A DNA stretch of 64,000 nt, taken from assembly GCA_027532555.1 (NCBI GenBank), contig JAPZTJ010000001.1, positions 92,171-156,170 on the forward strand, in the 5' to 3' direction. Below the pieces are notes generated by a model, which ran no database searches, had not been told where the DNA came from, and saw only the letters and a program-made list of their open reading frames with translations. A program made the position numbers and the translations under genes. Shown here piece by piece: positions 1 through 8,179 of this stretch; the stretch's first letter is position 1; each line of letters opens with the position of its first letter. The DNA comes from Aquidulcibacter sp. (GTDB lineage Bacteria; Pseudomonadota; Alphaproteobacteria; Caulobacterales; Aquidulcibacteraceae).

Positions 1-1
1 G

Positions 2-1303
2 GTGGATGCAGAGAAGTTCGCCATTCTAATGCCGTTTGCGGTTACAGCCCTGCCCGCTGCGATGGGGGTTTATTGGGGCTTAGCAGGCTTAGCCGCGATG
101 TTCATTTGGGGCGCAGGCGCTGCGCGTCTCATGACGTATGCGGTTTGCTTTGGCGTCAGTGAGTTTGTCCGCAGCCATTTGTTTACGGGGCTGCCCTGGA
201 ACTTGCCCGCCTATATTTGGAAGCCAGGTGAGGCGATTAGTCAGGTTGCAGGTTTGATCGGGCCATATGGCTTATCGTTTTTGACCCTATGGGTCTTGGC
301 CACCCCAGTGGTTCTTTTGGCAAAGGGCGAGCCGCGTAAACCACCAATGACCCTGATTGCAGCGGGTATTCTCGCATGTGCTAGCTTTGCTTTTGGCTTT
401 ATCCAGTTACGTGCAGCCGGGCCAATTAGCCCGATGGCCGGGAACGGCCCTATCATCGCGGCCGGGCAAGCAGGCTTTAGCCAAAAGGATGTATGGGACC
501 CGGCCAACACCATCGAGATCGTGGAAACCTATCTGGGCCTATTGGATACGCCAGAGGCGCAAAAGGCCGATATTGTCGTTTGGCCCGAGGGGGCATTTCC
601 ATTCCTTCTTCTGGAAGAGTCCTTTGTCTTGGATCAGATCCAAGCCCGTCTGGGCGCACGCACATTGGCGGTCGGTTCAATCCGACGGGACCTTCTGGCC
701 GGGCAGCCAGTCTATACCAATAGCCTTTTGGTTTTTGACGTCGAGCAGGGTGGTCTGACTACCCGTTCGGTCTATGACAAGCATCATCTGGTGCCATTTG
801 GCGAGTATCTGCCGCTGCGTCCGCTCTTCAAGGCCCTCGGCATTGCTAGTTTGGTTTCCTATGATGGCGAGATGTCGCCGGGCCCTGAGCCCACGACCTT
901 AAGCCTTCCCAAAGCGCCTTTGGCTGATGCCCGTATCTGCTATGAGATTGTGTTCCCAAGCTTTAACAAGCAGGCGACTGGCAAAGCCGCATGGATATTA
1001 AATGTGTCGATTGACGCTTGGTATGGCGACCTATTGGGTCCAGACCAGCATTATGCACAAGCGCGCTATCGGGCTATCGAGACTGGCCTGCCTCTCGTGC
1101 GCTCGGCCAGCGGGGGGTGGTCGGCTATCGTAGACCGGCTTGGTCGCCCCGTCTCAGAGCATCGCGCAGGTGCCGGCTATGCAACTGCTCGTTTGCCGTC
1201 TACGGCTGGCCCGACACTTTATGCTCAGTTTGGAGAGCTTTCGTTTGGGTTTTTGATACTTGGCTTTAGCTTAATGGCGGTTTGGCGACATAAGCGGCAT
1301 TGA
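2..1303 (+). CDS. lnt: Apolipoprotein N-acyltransferase, 5' end outside window
   Basis: Transfers the third acyl chain from a phospholipid to the N-terminal cysteine of lipoproteins in the inner membrane. About 433 residues are visible. Family members usually have 500-550, so roughly the first 100 residues lie upstream and the apparent GTG at base 2 is probably internal. The visible N-terminal third is several hydrophobic helices, followed by a periplasmic nitrilase-like domain and a last C-terminal helix before KRH. The catalytic triad is recognisable: Glu in VVWPEGAFPF (about residue 196), Lys in YDKHHLVPFGEY (about 260) and Cys in RICYEIVFP (about 313). Directly downstream lies the XRE regulator gene, the neighbour expected in many alphaproteobacteria. 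Confidence 0.93.
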   Translation: MDAEKFAILMPFAVTALPAAMGVYWGLAGLAAMFIWGAGAARLMTYAVCFGVSEFVRSHLFTGLPWNLPAYIWKPGEAISQVAGLIGPYGLSFLTLWVLATPVVLLAKGEPRKPPMTLIAAGILACASFAFGFIQLRAAGPISPMAGNGPIIAAGQAGFSQKDVWDPANTIEIVETYLGLLDTPEAQKADIVVWPEGAFPFLLLEESFVLDQIQARLGARTLAVGSIRRDLLAGQPVYTNSLLVFDVEQGGLTTRSVYDKHHLVPFGEYLPLRPLFKALGIASLVSYDGEMSPGPEPTTLSLPKAPLADARICYEIVFPSFNKQATGKAAWILNVSIDAWYGDLLGPDQHYAQARYRAIETGLPLVRSASGGWSAIVDRLGRPVSEHRAGAGYATARLPSTAGPTLYAQFGELSFGFLILGFSLMAVWRHKRH

Positions 1304-1327
1304 CACAATCAACTCTTCATTGAAATA

Positions 1328-1758
1328 GTGACAATACCAATGCTAGGTTTTATGATCAATCACCGTCGATCTACTTCTGTTGATGCTTATGTTGGCTGCC
1401 GCTTGAAACAGCGGCGCGAAGATTTGGGCATCAGCCAAGAACGCTTAGCCGAATTGCTGGGCTTATCATTTCAACAAGTTCAAAAGTACGAGCGCGGGCT
1501 AAACCGTGTCGGAGCCAGTCGCTTGTTCCAACTATGTGGCCTCTTAAGCGTTGATCCATCGTTTTTTTTGATGGTCTGAACGTGGCCCTAGGGCCAGGTG
1601 TTTCCGAAACGCAAAACGAAACCGAAACTCTTTCAACCGCAAGCCTATTGTCGGCACCCGGCGCGTTAGAGCTTTTGGCCGATTACGCCCGCTTAAAGTC
1701 CAGTGCCCAACGCAAAAAAGTGATCGAACTCATCAAAATCTTGGCCGATAATGATTAG
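1328..1758 (+). pseudogene. XRE-family helix-turn-helix regulator, frameshifted at an 8-T run
   Basis: The first part, ending at the TGA at 1577-1579, encodes an XRE helix-turn-helix domain with the line LGISQERLAELLGLSFQQVQ. It stops prematurely right after PSFF. If one T is added to the T8 run at 1562-1569, the frame continues through FFFDGL, then an acidic linker, then ELLADYARLKSSAQRKKV, and ends with TAG at 1756-1758. That is the full length (about 135-143 aa) and C-terminal layout known for small alphaproteobacterial XRE regulators located beside lnt. The start is uncertain: GTG 1328, ATG 1340 or ATG 1352. The lesion may be a sequencing homopolymer error, a real mutation or polymerase slippage; the conserved tail argues it is recent or artefactual. 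Confidence 0.8.
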
Positions 1759-2018
1759 CGTCTTCAGCGTCCAACTCTGTGGCGTTTAAGTCGCAGACTG
1801 GCAGACGGTAAGGTGATTGTTCAAAAGCTGTTCCGACGTCTTTCGGTCATTCCCGCATGTGCTCACTCAATGACCGGCTCGATGTGGAAGAAACCAAAGC
1901 CTCAAAGCGATCTCCTGCGGTTTGCTTAGGGTGTTAGCGTTGGCCGATCTTCGTTAAGGCTAGGATTTGATGCTTGCGCCGCGATCGGGTAGCGTCGACA
2001 CACTTGGTTCGGGAGGGC
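1759..2018. other. Intergenic stretch where metK might be expected
   Basis: About 260 bases with no convincing ORF, terminator or RNA motif. In many alphaproteobacteria metK follows the lnt-XRE pair and precedes trmB. Here it is absent and an exported peptidase gene begins instead. Confidence 0.4.
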
Positions 2019-2021
2019 ATG

Positions 2022-3386
2022 ATGGCAACAAATTGGGTTTTTGCGGTGGCGCTGTTTGCGGCACTTATTGGGCTTCCTGTCGCTGCTGCACCAGCGCCCG
2101 TAATGATAAGCCAGGCTGGCGAACACTCACCCGCGCTGCCCCCGATCCAAAGCGCGCGCGAGCGAGCGATGACTGAGAACCGCATTTTAGCGGAGCGGCT
2201 TGATACCATCATCCCCGCGATCATGCGCGAACAGCGCATCGATTTATGGCTGCTGGTGGCCCGTGAATATTTTGAAGAGCCGGTGGTTGCATCGATGCTG
2301 GATGCCGAAAACATGCATGCACGCCGGCGTACAATTCTGATCTTCTACGACCCAGGTAATGGGAAACCGATCGAGCGTCTAACCGTCAGCCGCTATGGGC
2401 TTGGCGGCTTGTTCGCGCCAGCTTGGGATCCGAGTAAGCAGCCGGATCAGTGGAAGGCGGTCGCAGACATTATCGCGCAGCGTAATCCTGGAAAAATTGC
2501 GATCAACACCTCCGATCTTTACCAGTTCGCCGATGGTATGACGCTCAGTCAGTATCAGAAGTTTGTTGCCGCTTTGCCTGCTCCTTTGCATGCGCGGATC
2601 GTCAGTGGCGAAGCGCTCGCCATCCGTTGGCTTGAAACGCGCACGCCCGCCGAAATGGAGATCTACCCGACACTCATGCGAATGGCTCATAAGGTGATTG
2701 GCGAAGCGTTTTCGCGGTCGGTCATCACCCCGGGCGTGACGACGGCAGAGCAGGTGCAGTGGTGGTATCGCGACCGGCTGATCCAGCTCGGCCTCGATCC
2801 GTGGTTTCATCCGTCCGTCGGGATCCAGCGCAAGGGTGCCAAAGGCATGCTCGAAGGCGAGGAAGTGATCCAGCCCGGCGATTTGTTATGGACAGATTTT
2901 GGCATCACATACCTGCGGCTGAATACCGACATGCAGCATCTCGCTTATGTCTTGAAGCCAGGTGAGAGCAAAGCGCCTGCTGGCCTCAGGCAGGGGCTAG
3001 CAAACAGCAACCGTGTCCAAGATATGCTCACCCGCAATTTCGCAACTGGGCGCACTGGGAACGAGGTGCTGGCGCTTACCCGGGCAGAAGCGGCGGCGAC
3101 CGGTCTTGATGCATCAATTTACTCGCATCCAATTGGCTTGCATGGCCACGGCGCAGGCCCCTCAATCGGATTTTGGGATAATCAGAATGCTGATCCACGC
3201 GGCAGCGGCTTGATTGCCGCTAATACGGCTTGGTCAATTGAGCTGACAACTTTCGCCGCAGTGCCCGAATGGGACGGTCAGCGCGTCGATTTTCGGGCTG
3301 AAGAGAATGCATTCTTTGATGGGACTCACGTGCGCTACATCGACGGTCGCCAAACAGACATCACGCTAATCCCCTCTGGGCAGTAA
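2022..3386 (+). CDS. Exported M24-family metallopeptidase (Xaa-Pro aminopeptidase-like)
   Basis: Predicted periplasmic or secreted pita-bread-fold peptidase. The reading frame is open from 1974, but ATG 2022 is favoured: a GGGAGGG purine stretch (2011-2017) sits 4-5 bases before it, and the protein then begins with a hydrophobic signal peptide (VFAVALFAALIGLPVAAA). The C-terminal half carries the five M24 metal ligands in order, numbered from 1974: Asp in LLWTDFG (308), Asp in LRLNTDMQH (319), His in GLHGHGAG (392), Glu in WSIELTTF (423) and Glu in FRAEENAFF (about 443). A dinuclear metal site is therefore expected. The N-terminal half is a creatinase-type domain. Substrate specificity is not readable from the sequence. 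It stands alone and is convergent with the next gene. Confidence 0.85.
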   Translation: MATNWVFAVALFAALIGLPVAAAPAPVMISQAGEHSPALPPIQSARERAMTENRILAERLDTIIPAIMREQRIDLWLLVAREYFEEPVVASMLDAENMHARRRTILIFYDPGNGKPIERLTVSRYGLGGLFAPAWDPSKQPDQWKAVADIIAQRNPGKIAINTSDLYQFADGMTLSQYQKFVAALPAPLHARIVSGEALAIRWLETRTPAEMEIYPTLMRMAHKVIGEAFSRSVITPGVTTAEQVQWWYRDRLIQLGLDPWFHPSVGIQRKGAKGMLEGEEVIQPGDLLWTDFGITYLRLNTDMQHLAYVLKPGESKAPAGLRQGLANSNRVQDMLTRNFATGRTGNEVLALTRAEAAATGLDASIYSHPIGLHGHGAGPSIGFWDNQNADPRGSGLIAANTAWSIELTTFAAVPEWDGQRVDFRAEENAFFDGTHVRYIDGRQTDITLIPSGQ

Positions 3387-3524
3387 GTCCGCGTCATGGT
3401 TCCGGCATCAGAGAATGCTGGCCGACGCAAGACTTATCAATCATCTTCCCACCATGCCCTGCCAAAAAGCCACTGGTCCAGATAGCGTCACACCGCGACG
3501 CAGGTCTCAATCTAGAAATCTCTC

Positions 3525-4040
3525 CTAGGCTTTCTCGCCGGCAAGTACCCTCTTCGCCTTAGCGGCTGCCCGGCGCGCGAGGTGGTAAAGTCTTGCCGCC
3601 CCCTCATCATAGCGAACCGTGACCTTGCAATGCTCGCCATAAGTGTCTGTCAGAAACTTCCGTATCATGGCTTCCGCATTTTCGCGGGGGCCTAAGAGCT
3701 CAGCCGTTAGTGGGCATTCGGTGCGGCTGTGGTAGGTTGCATAAACCTCCCCATCCCCTTCAAACACATTGCCCATCGTGTAGGGGTAAAGGTCACAGTC
3801 CATTGGCCGATTGCCATAGACTTGGCATTGCTGGTCCCAATTAGGGCACGGACCGTTCCCAAGGGAGGAAAGCTCGTACAACTTTCCTTTCCGCGTGACG
3901 GTAAGGTGTTCACTTTTTCCAGCAAAAAGCTGCGTGTATTCTGCTTCGTTTATCTTCAGGCCATGAAGTTCGCGACAACAGCTTTGGTCCGTTGGGCATT
4001 TCAAGCAAGGGTTAGACACGCAATTACTCCCCAGTTTCAT
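3525..4040 (-). CDS. YkgJ-family cysteine-cluster protein
   Basis: A 171-aa soluble protein with an N-terminal cluster CLKCPTDQSCC and further cysteines in CPNWDQQCQVY and MDCDLYPY. This is the layout of the YkgJ / CxxCxxxxCC family, thought to chelate zinc or an iron-sulfur cluster. The biological role of the family is not established. The C-terminal tail is basic and probably helical (LYHLARRAAAKAKRVLAG). It is convergent with the M24 peptidase and divergent from trmB, so it is likely transcribed alone. Confidence 0.82.
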   Translation of the reverse strand: MKLGSNCVSNPCLKCPTDQSCCRELHGLKINEAEYTQLFAGKSEHLTVTRKGKLYELSSLGNGPCPNWDQQCQVYGNRPMDCDLYPYTMGNVFEGDGEVYATYHSRTECPLTAELLGPRENAEAMIRKFLTDTYGEHCKVTVRYDEGAARLYHLARRAAAKAKRVLAGEKA

Positions 4041-4183
4041 TGCACCATAGGCTAATCAGCAACTGTGAAATGACGCTTAAGAAGCGGACATAGAGTTCGC
4101 GTTTGTTCGGCGTCATTGACTTCGCTGCCTCGGCTGTGGGCGGAGGTCTGGTCCCGGGGCAGGCAAACAGGCATACTCAATCG

Positions 4184-4900
4184 ATGTCCAATCCTGATTT
4201 TTCTGCCCCAAAGCCTTTTGGGCCGCTTCGATCCTTTGGCCGAGTGCGCGGGCGCGCGCTGTCTGATCGCCAAGAGCACTTGTTTGAAACCTTGTTTCCG
4301 AGCTTATCGATCCCCGCAGAACCTTCTGAAACGCTAGATCCGTTTCACTGGATGCCTGCCGCAGAGGCGGTGATCTTTGAAATTGGTTTTGGCGGGGGCG
4401 AGCATTTGATTGGGCAAGCTCAGCGTCATCCAAACCATTTATTCCTGGGCGCGGAACCTTTCCAAGAAGGCGTTGCGAAGGCCTTAGTAGGGATAGAGGA
4501 TCGCGGCCTAACCAACGTACGTCTCTTGGCCTCCGATGCAAGGCCGGTGTTGAAAGCGCTAAAGCCTGGCAGTCTCGATAAGCTTGTAATCTTGTTCCCG
4601 GACCCGTGGCACAAAGCCAAGCACAATAAGCGCCGCTTGATTCAGCACTCTTTTTTGGATGATGCTCAACGGGCATTGAAGCCCGGCGGAGAGCTTCGGT
4701 TTGCTACTGACTGGGCAAATTATGCTGCTTGGACGCTTGAGAGAGTTACCCAGCATGGCGGATTTGACTGGATGGCCGAGGCAGCAAGCGACTGGCGGAC
4801 CCCGCCTGAAGACCACATCACGACGCGTTATGAGACCAAGAAACTTGGCGATTGTCCGCCGATCTTCCTGAGCTTTACCGCCCGCCAGCAGGCGTCGTAA
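4184..4900 (+). CDS. trmB: tRNA (guanine-N7)-methyltransferase
   Basis: SAM-dependent enzyme making m7G46 in the tRNA variable loop. The SAM-binding loop is EIGFGGGEHL, and the family signature LFPDPWHKAKHNKRRL is intact, followed by FATDWANYAAW. ATG 4184 (MSNPDFS) gives a 238-aa protein of normal length; the upstream ATG at 4103 would add 27 residues with no family counterpart. The 3' end overlaps the convergent ABC transporter gene by 26 bases. In related genomes trmB normally follows metK and precedes rimP; here both neighbours are different. Confidence 0.92.
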   Translation: MSNPDFSAPKPFGPLRSFGRVRGRALSDRQEHLFETLFPSLSIPAEPSETLDPFHWMPAAEAVIFEIGFGGGEHLIGQAQRHPNHLFLGAEPFQEGVAKALVGIEDRGLTNVRLLASDARPVLKALKPGSLDKLVILFPDPWHKAKHNKRRLIQHSFLDDAQRALKPGGELRFATDWANYAAWTLERVTQHGGFDWMAEAASDWRTPPEDHITTRYETKKLGDCPPIFLSFTARQQAS

Positions 4901-5825
4901 GCGCGACAAAGACGTCTTCAAGATTGGGCTCTTCGATCCGTAAATCCTTGATCCGAACGCCAGAACCCATCGCTTGGGACAAGAGTGCTTCCACGCTATG
5001 TTCGTTGGGACGATAGTGAATGGCCAAAGCGCCGTCTGGCCGCAATACGCATTCCAGATCGGCCATGCCTGCTGGAATCTGGGTCAAAGGCTCAAGTGGC
5101 GAAATCACTACGGCCTTTTTGTCCAGCCGCCTGAGAATAGTGGGCGTAGGATCACAAGCAATCAGGCGACCTTGGTCGATGATCGCGATGTTGTCGCACA
5201 GTTCTTGCGCCTCTTCGAGATAGTGCGTTGTCAAAACGATCGTCACGCCACGCTCTTTATTGAGCATGGTGATATATTCCCACAATGATCGACGAAGTTC
5301 CACATCGACGCCAGCGGTCGGCTCGTCCAGAATTACCACAGGCGGGGTGTGAACCAAGGCCTTAGCAATCAAAAGGCGCCGCTTCATGCCGCCAGACAAT
5401 TGTCGCGAATAGGTGTCGCGCTTGTCGGCGAGCCCAACAGCGTCAAGCAATTCCATGGAACGTCTTTCCTTCGGGGGTACGCCGTAGAATCCTGCTTGCA
5501 GCTCTAATGTCTCAAAGGGGGTAAAAAAGGCGTCAAAACTGATTTCTTGCGGGACTATCCCGATTGCAGCCTTTGCAGCACGGTGATCTTTGTCGATATC
5601 AATGTCCCAAATACGAACTTCCCCAGCAGTTTTGATGACAAGGCCTGCAAGGATATTGATAAATGTTGATTTTCCGGCGCCGTTTGGGCCTAGGAGTCCA
5701 AAGATCGATCCCTTTGGGATAGCCAGATCCAACCCTTTGAGTGCCTGCTTTTCTGGCGATTTCCCGCTAGCCGCATAGGTTTTCTGAAGCCTGCGGGCTT
5801 CAATGGCAAAAGATGACTGGGTCAT
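4875..5825 (-). CDS. ABC transporter ATP-binding protein (ABC-2 type)
   Basis: Cytoplasmic ATPase of an ABC exporter, about 316 aa from ATG 5825 (MTQSSFAIEA); an in-frame upstream start at 5846 would add seven residues. The motifs are complete: Walker A GPNGAGKST, Q-loop in VPQEISFD, signature LSGGMKRRL, Walker B VVILDEPTAGVD and the switch His in LTTHYLEEAQ. The C-terminal extension (about residues 240-316) matches the accessory region seen in drug and polysaccharide ABC-2 ATPases. No permease gene lies next to it, so its membrane partner must be encoded elsewhere or is missing. The substrate is unknown. Confidence 0.88.
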   Translation of the reverse strand: MTQSSFAIEARRLQKTYAASGKSPEKQALKGLDLAIPKGSIFGLLGPNGAGKSTFINILAGLVIKTAGEVRIWDIDIDKDHRAAKAAIGIVPQEISFDAFFTPFETLELQAGFYGVPPKERRSMELLDAVGLADKRDTYSRQLSGGMKRRLLIAKALVHTPPVVILDEPTAGVDVELRRSLWEYITMLNKERGVTIVLTTHYLEEAQELCDNIAIIDQGRLIACDPTPTILRRLDKKAVVISPLEPLTQIPAGMADLECVLRPDGALAIHYRPNEHSVEALLSQAMGSGVRIKDLRIEEPNLEDVFVALTTPAGGR

Positions 5826-5927
5826 GGATTCTCGCTTGGCACACACGTTGACGAATAGGGCCGTAAGGTTCTAATTAAGCCCCTACGCAGTCCGTAGCAA
5901 TCACGCTGCTGTGAGAGAAACAGATTT

Positions 5928-6125
5928 ATGTCCGTCAACGGTTCGCCAAATTCAGCCCAGCCAGTTGAAACCATTTATGTGGACAATCATCGCGTTGCTT
6001 GTGATGGCGGCGGCGGTTCATTGGGTCACCCTAAAGTCTGGTACGAGATGGGTGACGAAGGCAAAGTTGAGTGCCTGTATTGTGGCCGCGTTTACATCAG
6101 CAAGGATGGAGCAGATGCACACTAG
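5928..6125 (+). CDS. Zinc-finger (CHCC) domain protein, NDUFS6-like
   Basis: A 65-aa protein with the compact pattern RVACDGGGG, LGHPKVWYEM, VECLYCGRVY. These supply Cys, His and the CxxC pair of the zf-CHCC family, to which the mitochondrial complex I subunit NDUFS6 belongs. Alphaproteobacteria commonly encode such a free-standing protein, and a role in complex I assembly or stability is inferred by homology only. ATG 5928 gives the expected length. It is divergent from the ABC ATPase gene. Confidence 0.85.
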   Translation: MSVNGSPNSAQPVETIYVDNHRVACDGGGGSLGHPKVWYEMGDEGKVECLYCGRVYISKDGADAH

Positions 6126-6160
6126 CATCGCTTAACAACACAGAGGCTTTCGCGTCTGCC

Positions 6161-7189
6161 TTAGCGCGACGCGCTGCCTGAGACATTCTTCGGACCAGCA
6201 TCGCTATTCATATTCTGATATTGGATGTAGGCCGGGGTCAGGATAACAATAAACAAAACCGGCAGGAAAAATACGATCATTGGCACAGTTAGCTGTGCCG
6301 GCAATGCGGCCGCTTTTTTCTCTGCCTCCGTCATGCGAAGTTCGCGGTTTTCTTTCGCCATAACACGTAAAGCTGAGCCCAGGGGTGTACCGTATCGCTC
6401 GGCTTGGATCAGGGCTGTGGCGACTCCCTTTACGCCCGGGTGGTTGGTGCGTTTTGCCAAGTTCTCGTATGCGACCCGGCGATCTTGTAAGTAGGCGAGC
6501 TCGGCATTGGTTAGGCTTAACTCTTCAGCGAGCTCAATCGATGATGACCCAATTTCTTGCCCGACACGCAAGAATGCAAGTTCGATGGACATGCCTGATT
6601 CAACGCAGATAAGCAGCAAATCCAAAGCATCAGGGAATGCGCGTATAATTGGTTTGCGTCGCTTTGTTGATATGTTTTTGACAATAATGTTGGGCAAGTA
6701 AAAGCCTGCCGCACAGGCACTAACGGCCGTAATGAGCCGATTGTTGCTCGTCATGTCTTTACCGAATACCGTTACGTAAGCTAGGGCACCGATGAAGAAC
6801 AAAATGGGTGTTGCAAAGCGCGCAAAGTAAAACATGGCTACCGGACCTGGCCCACGTAGACCCGCTTCCAAAAGATTCTGCGTCACATTTGGATCTTCAA
6901 GAAGCTTCTGTAGATTCAGCTTGTCGACAATGGACTTCCAAGGACCCTTGGCGCGTTGTCTAAGTGAGTTTTTTTCGGCCTGCTCACTGGCGATCGTTGC
7001 CCGGTTCTTGCGGCGCATAGATTCACGATCCGTCGCTACGCCCCTCATGCGCGCCGCAAGCTGATCGGTCTTCCACAGGGGTTGAGCAACCGTTATCGCG
7101 GTTACTAAGAGCGCAACAGCCATGATTACCGATGCCAGAAACTCTGGATCTGTGACCATTCGAGCAAATTCTCTAACTTCTACGAACAT
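6161..7189 (-). CDS. tadC: Tad pilus inner-membrane platform protein TadC
   Basis: Second of the two type II/IV secretion F-type membrane proteins that form the platform for Flp pilus assembly. It has 342 aa with an N-terminal membrane helix (ASVIMAVALLVTAITVA), a central helix pair, the cytoplasmic F domain (roughly residues 165-295, including FPDALDLLLICVESGMSIELAF) and a terminal helix ending PAYIQYQNM. It is the last gene of the minus-strand pilus operon, 10 bases after tadB. Confidence 0.93.
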   Translation of the reverse strand: MFVEVREFARMVTDPEFLASVIMAVALLVTAITVAQPLWKTDQLAARMRGVATDRESMRRKNRATIASEQAEKNSLRQRAKGPWKSIVDKLNLQKLLEDPNVTQNLLEAGLRGPGPVAMFYFARFATPILFFIGALAYVTVFGKDMTSNNRLITAVSACAAGFYLPNIIVKNISTKRRKPIIRAFPDALDLLLICVESGMSIELAFLRVGQEIGSSSIELAEELSLTNAELAYLQDRRVAYENLAKRTNHPGVKGVATALIQAERYGTPLGSALRVMAKENRELRMTEAEKKAAALPAQLTVPMIVFFLPVLFIVILTPAYIQYQNMNSDAGPKNVSGSASR

Positions 7190-7199
7190 CGTTCGTTCC

Positions 7200-8174
7200 C
7201 TAAATGTCGAAGTTAATCATGTTGCGCATGACGAAAATTCCAGTTGCCATCATCAAGATACCCACGCCCAGACCCATATTTCCTGTTGGGTCAGTGAAGA
7301 GCAGGCCCATGTAGGCAGGGCTGGTGATATAGACCATCACACAGACACAGATCGGCAAAGCACCGATGATCATCGCAGACGCCTTGGCCTCTGAGGACAA
7401 CGCGTTGATCTTCTCCCGCATCAGTTTTCGTGATCGCAAGATCATTGACAAATTGCCAAGCGCTTCTGACAAGTTACCGCCGGCCTTCAATTGGATCGAT
7501 AGCACGATAGAGAAAAAGCTCACTTCGGGCAGTGGCATACGTTCGAACAACTTTGCCAAGCATTGATCCATTGGTACGCCCATGGATTGGCTGTCGCAAA
7601 TCCGGCGAAACTCGGTGCATAGCGGTTCTGGTGCCTCGCGAGCGATGATCTTCAGACACTCCGCCAAAGGCAGGCCGGATTTAACGCCTCGCACAATAAC
7701 ATCGATTGCGTTTGCAAATTCGGCAATGAATTTCTTTTGTCTGCGGCCAACCAAAAAGCCCACAATCCAGCGCGGCAAGCCAAGACCCGCAACCCCAGCC
7801 CCGGCCAAAGCAAAGTACCAAGCATTGCCGCTGATGAGGATCCCAAGGCCCACCAAGATGCCGAGGCCGCCCGATGCGATCCAGAAGGTCTTTTCCTCGA
7901 TAGTCAGGCCAGCCTGCTCAATTCGTGCACCAACTGACAGACGCGCGCGCCGCAATTGGCGTTCACGCATCTCGATGTCTTTGATACTGCCCAACAAGCG
8001 CTTGCGGCGGGTTTCGTCAGGGTCTGCAACCCGGCGCTTAACTGCGGACTCCCGCGACTGTGCAACCGACTTAAGTCGTTTTTGCGATTCCTTATTGTCA
8101 TCGCCAGCAAGCGCAATGCCGAAGAGCAGCACCCCGGCTGCAACCAAAACAGGAATGATAGTTCCAAGATCCAT
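7200..8174 (-). CDS. tadB: Tad pilus inner-membrane platform protein TadB
   Basis: First F-domain platform protein of the Flp pilus machine, 324 aa. An N-terminal helix (IIPVLVAAGVLLFGIALA) and a central helix pair precede the F domain, which has FANAIDVIVRGVKSGLPLAECL and LGNLSMILRSRKLMREKI. Two C-terminal helices follow. It lies five bases downstream of cpaF and probably acts with TadC as a heteromeric platform driven by the CpaF ATPase. Confidence 0.93.
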   Translation of the reverse strand: MDLGTIIPVLVAAGVLLFGIALAGDDNKESQKRLKSVAQSRESAVKRRVADPDETRRKRLLGSIKDIEMRERQLRRARLSVGARIEQAGLTIEEKTFWIASGGLGILVGLGILISGNAWYFALAGAGVAGLGLPRWIVGFLVGRRQKKFIAEFANAIDVIVRGVKSGLPLAECLKIIAREAPEPLCTEFRRICDSQSMGVPMDQCLAKLFERMPLPEVSFFSIVLSIQLKAGGNLSEALGNLSMILRSRKLMREKINALSSEAKASAMIIGALPICVCVMVYITSPAYMGLLFTDPTGNMGLGVGILMMATGIFVMRNMINFDI

Positions 8175-8179
8175 GTTCG

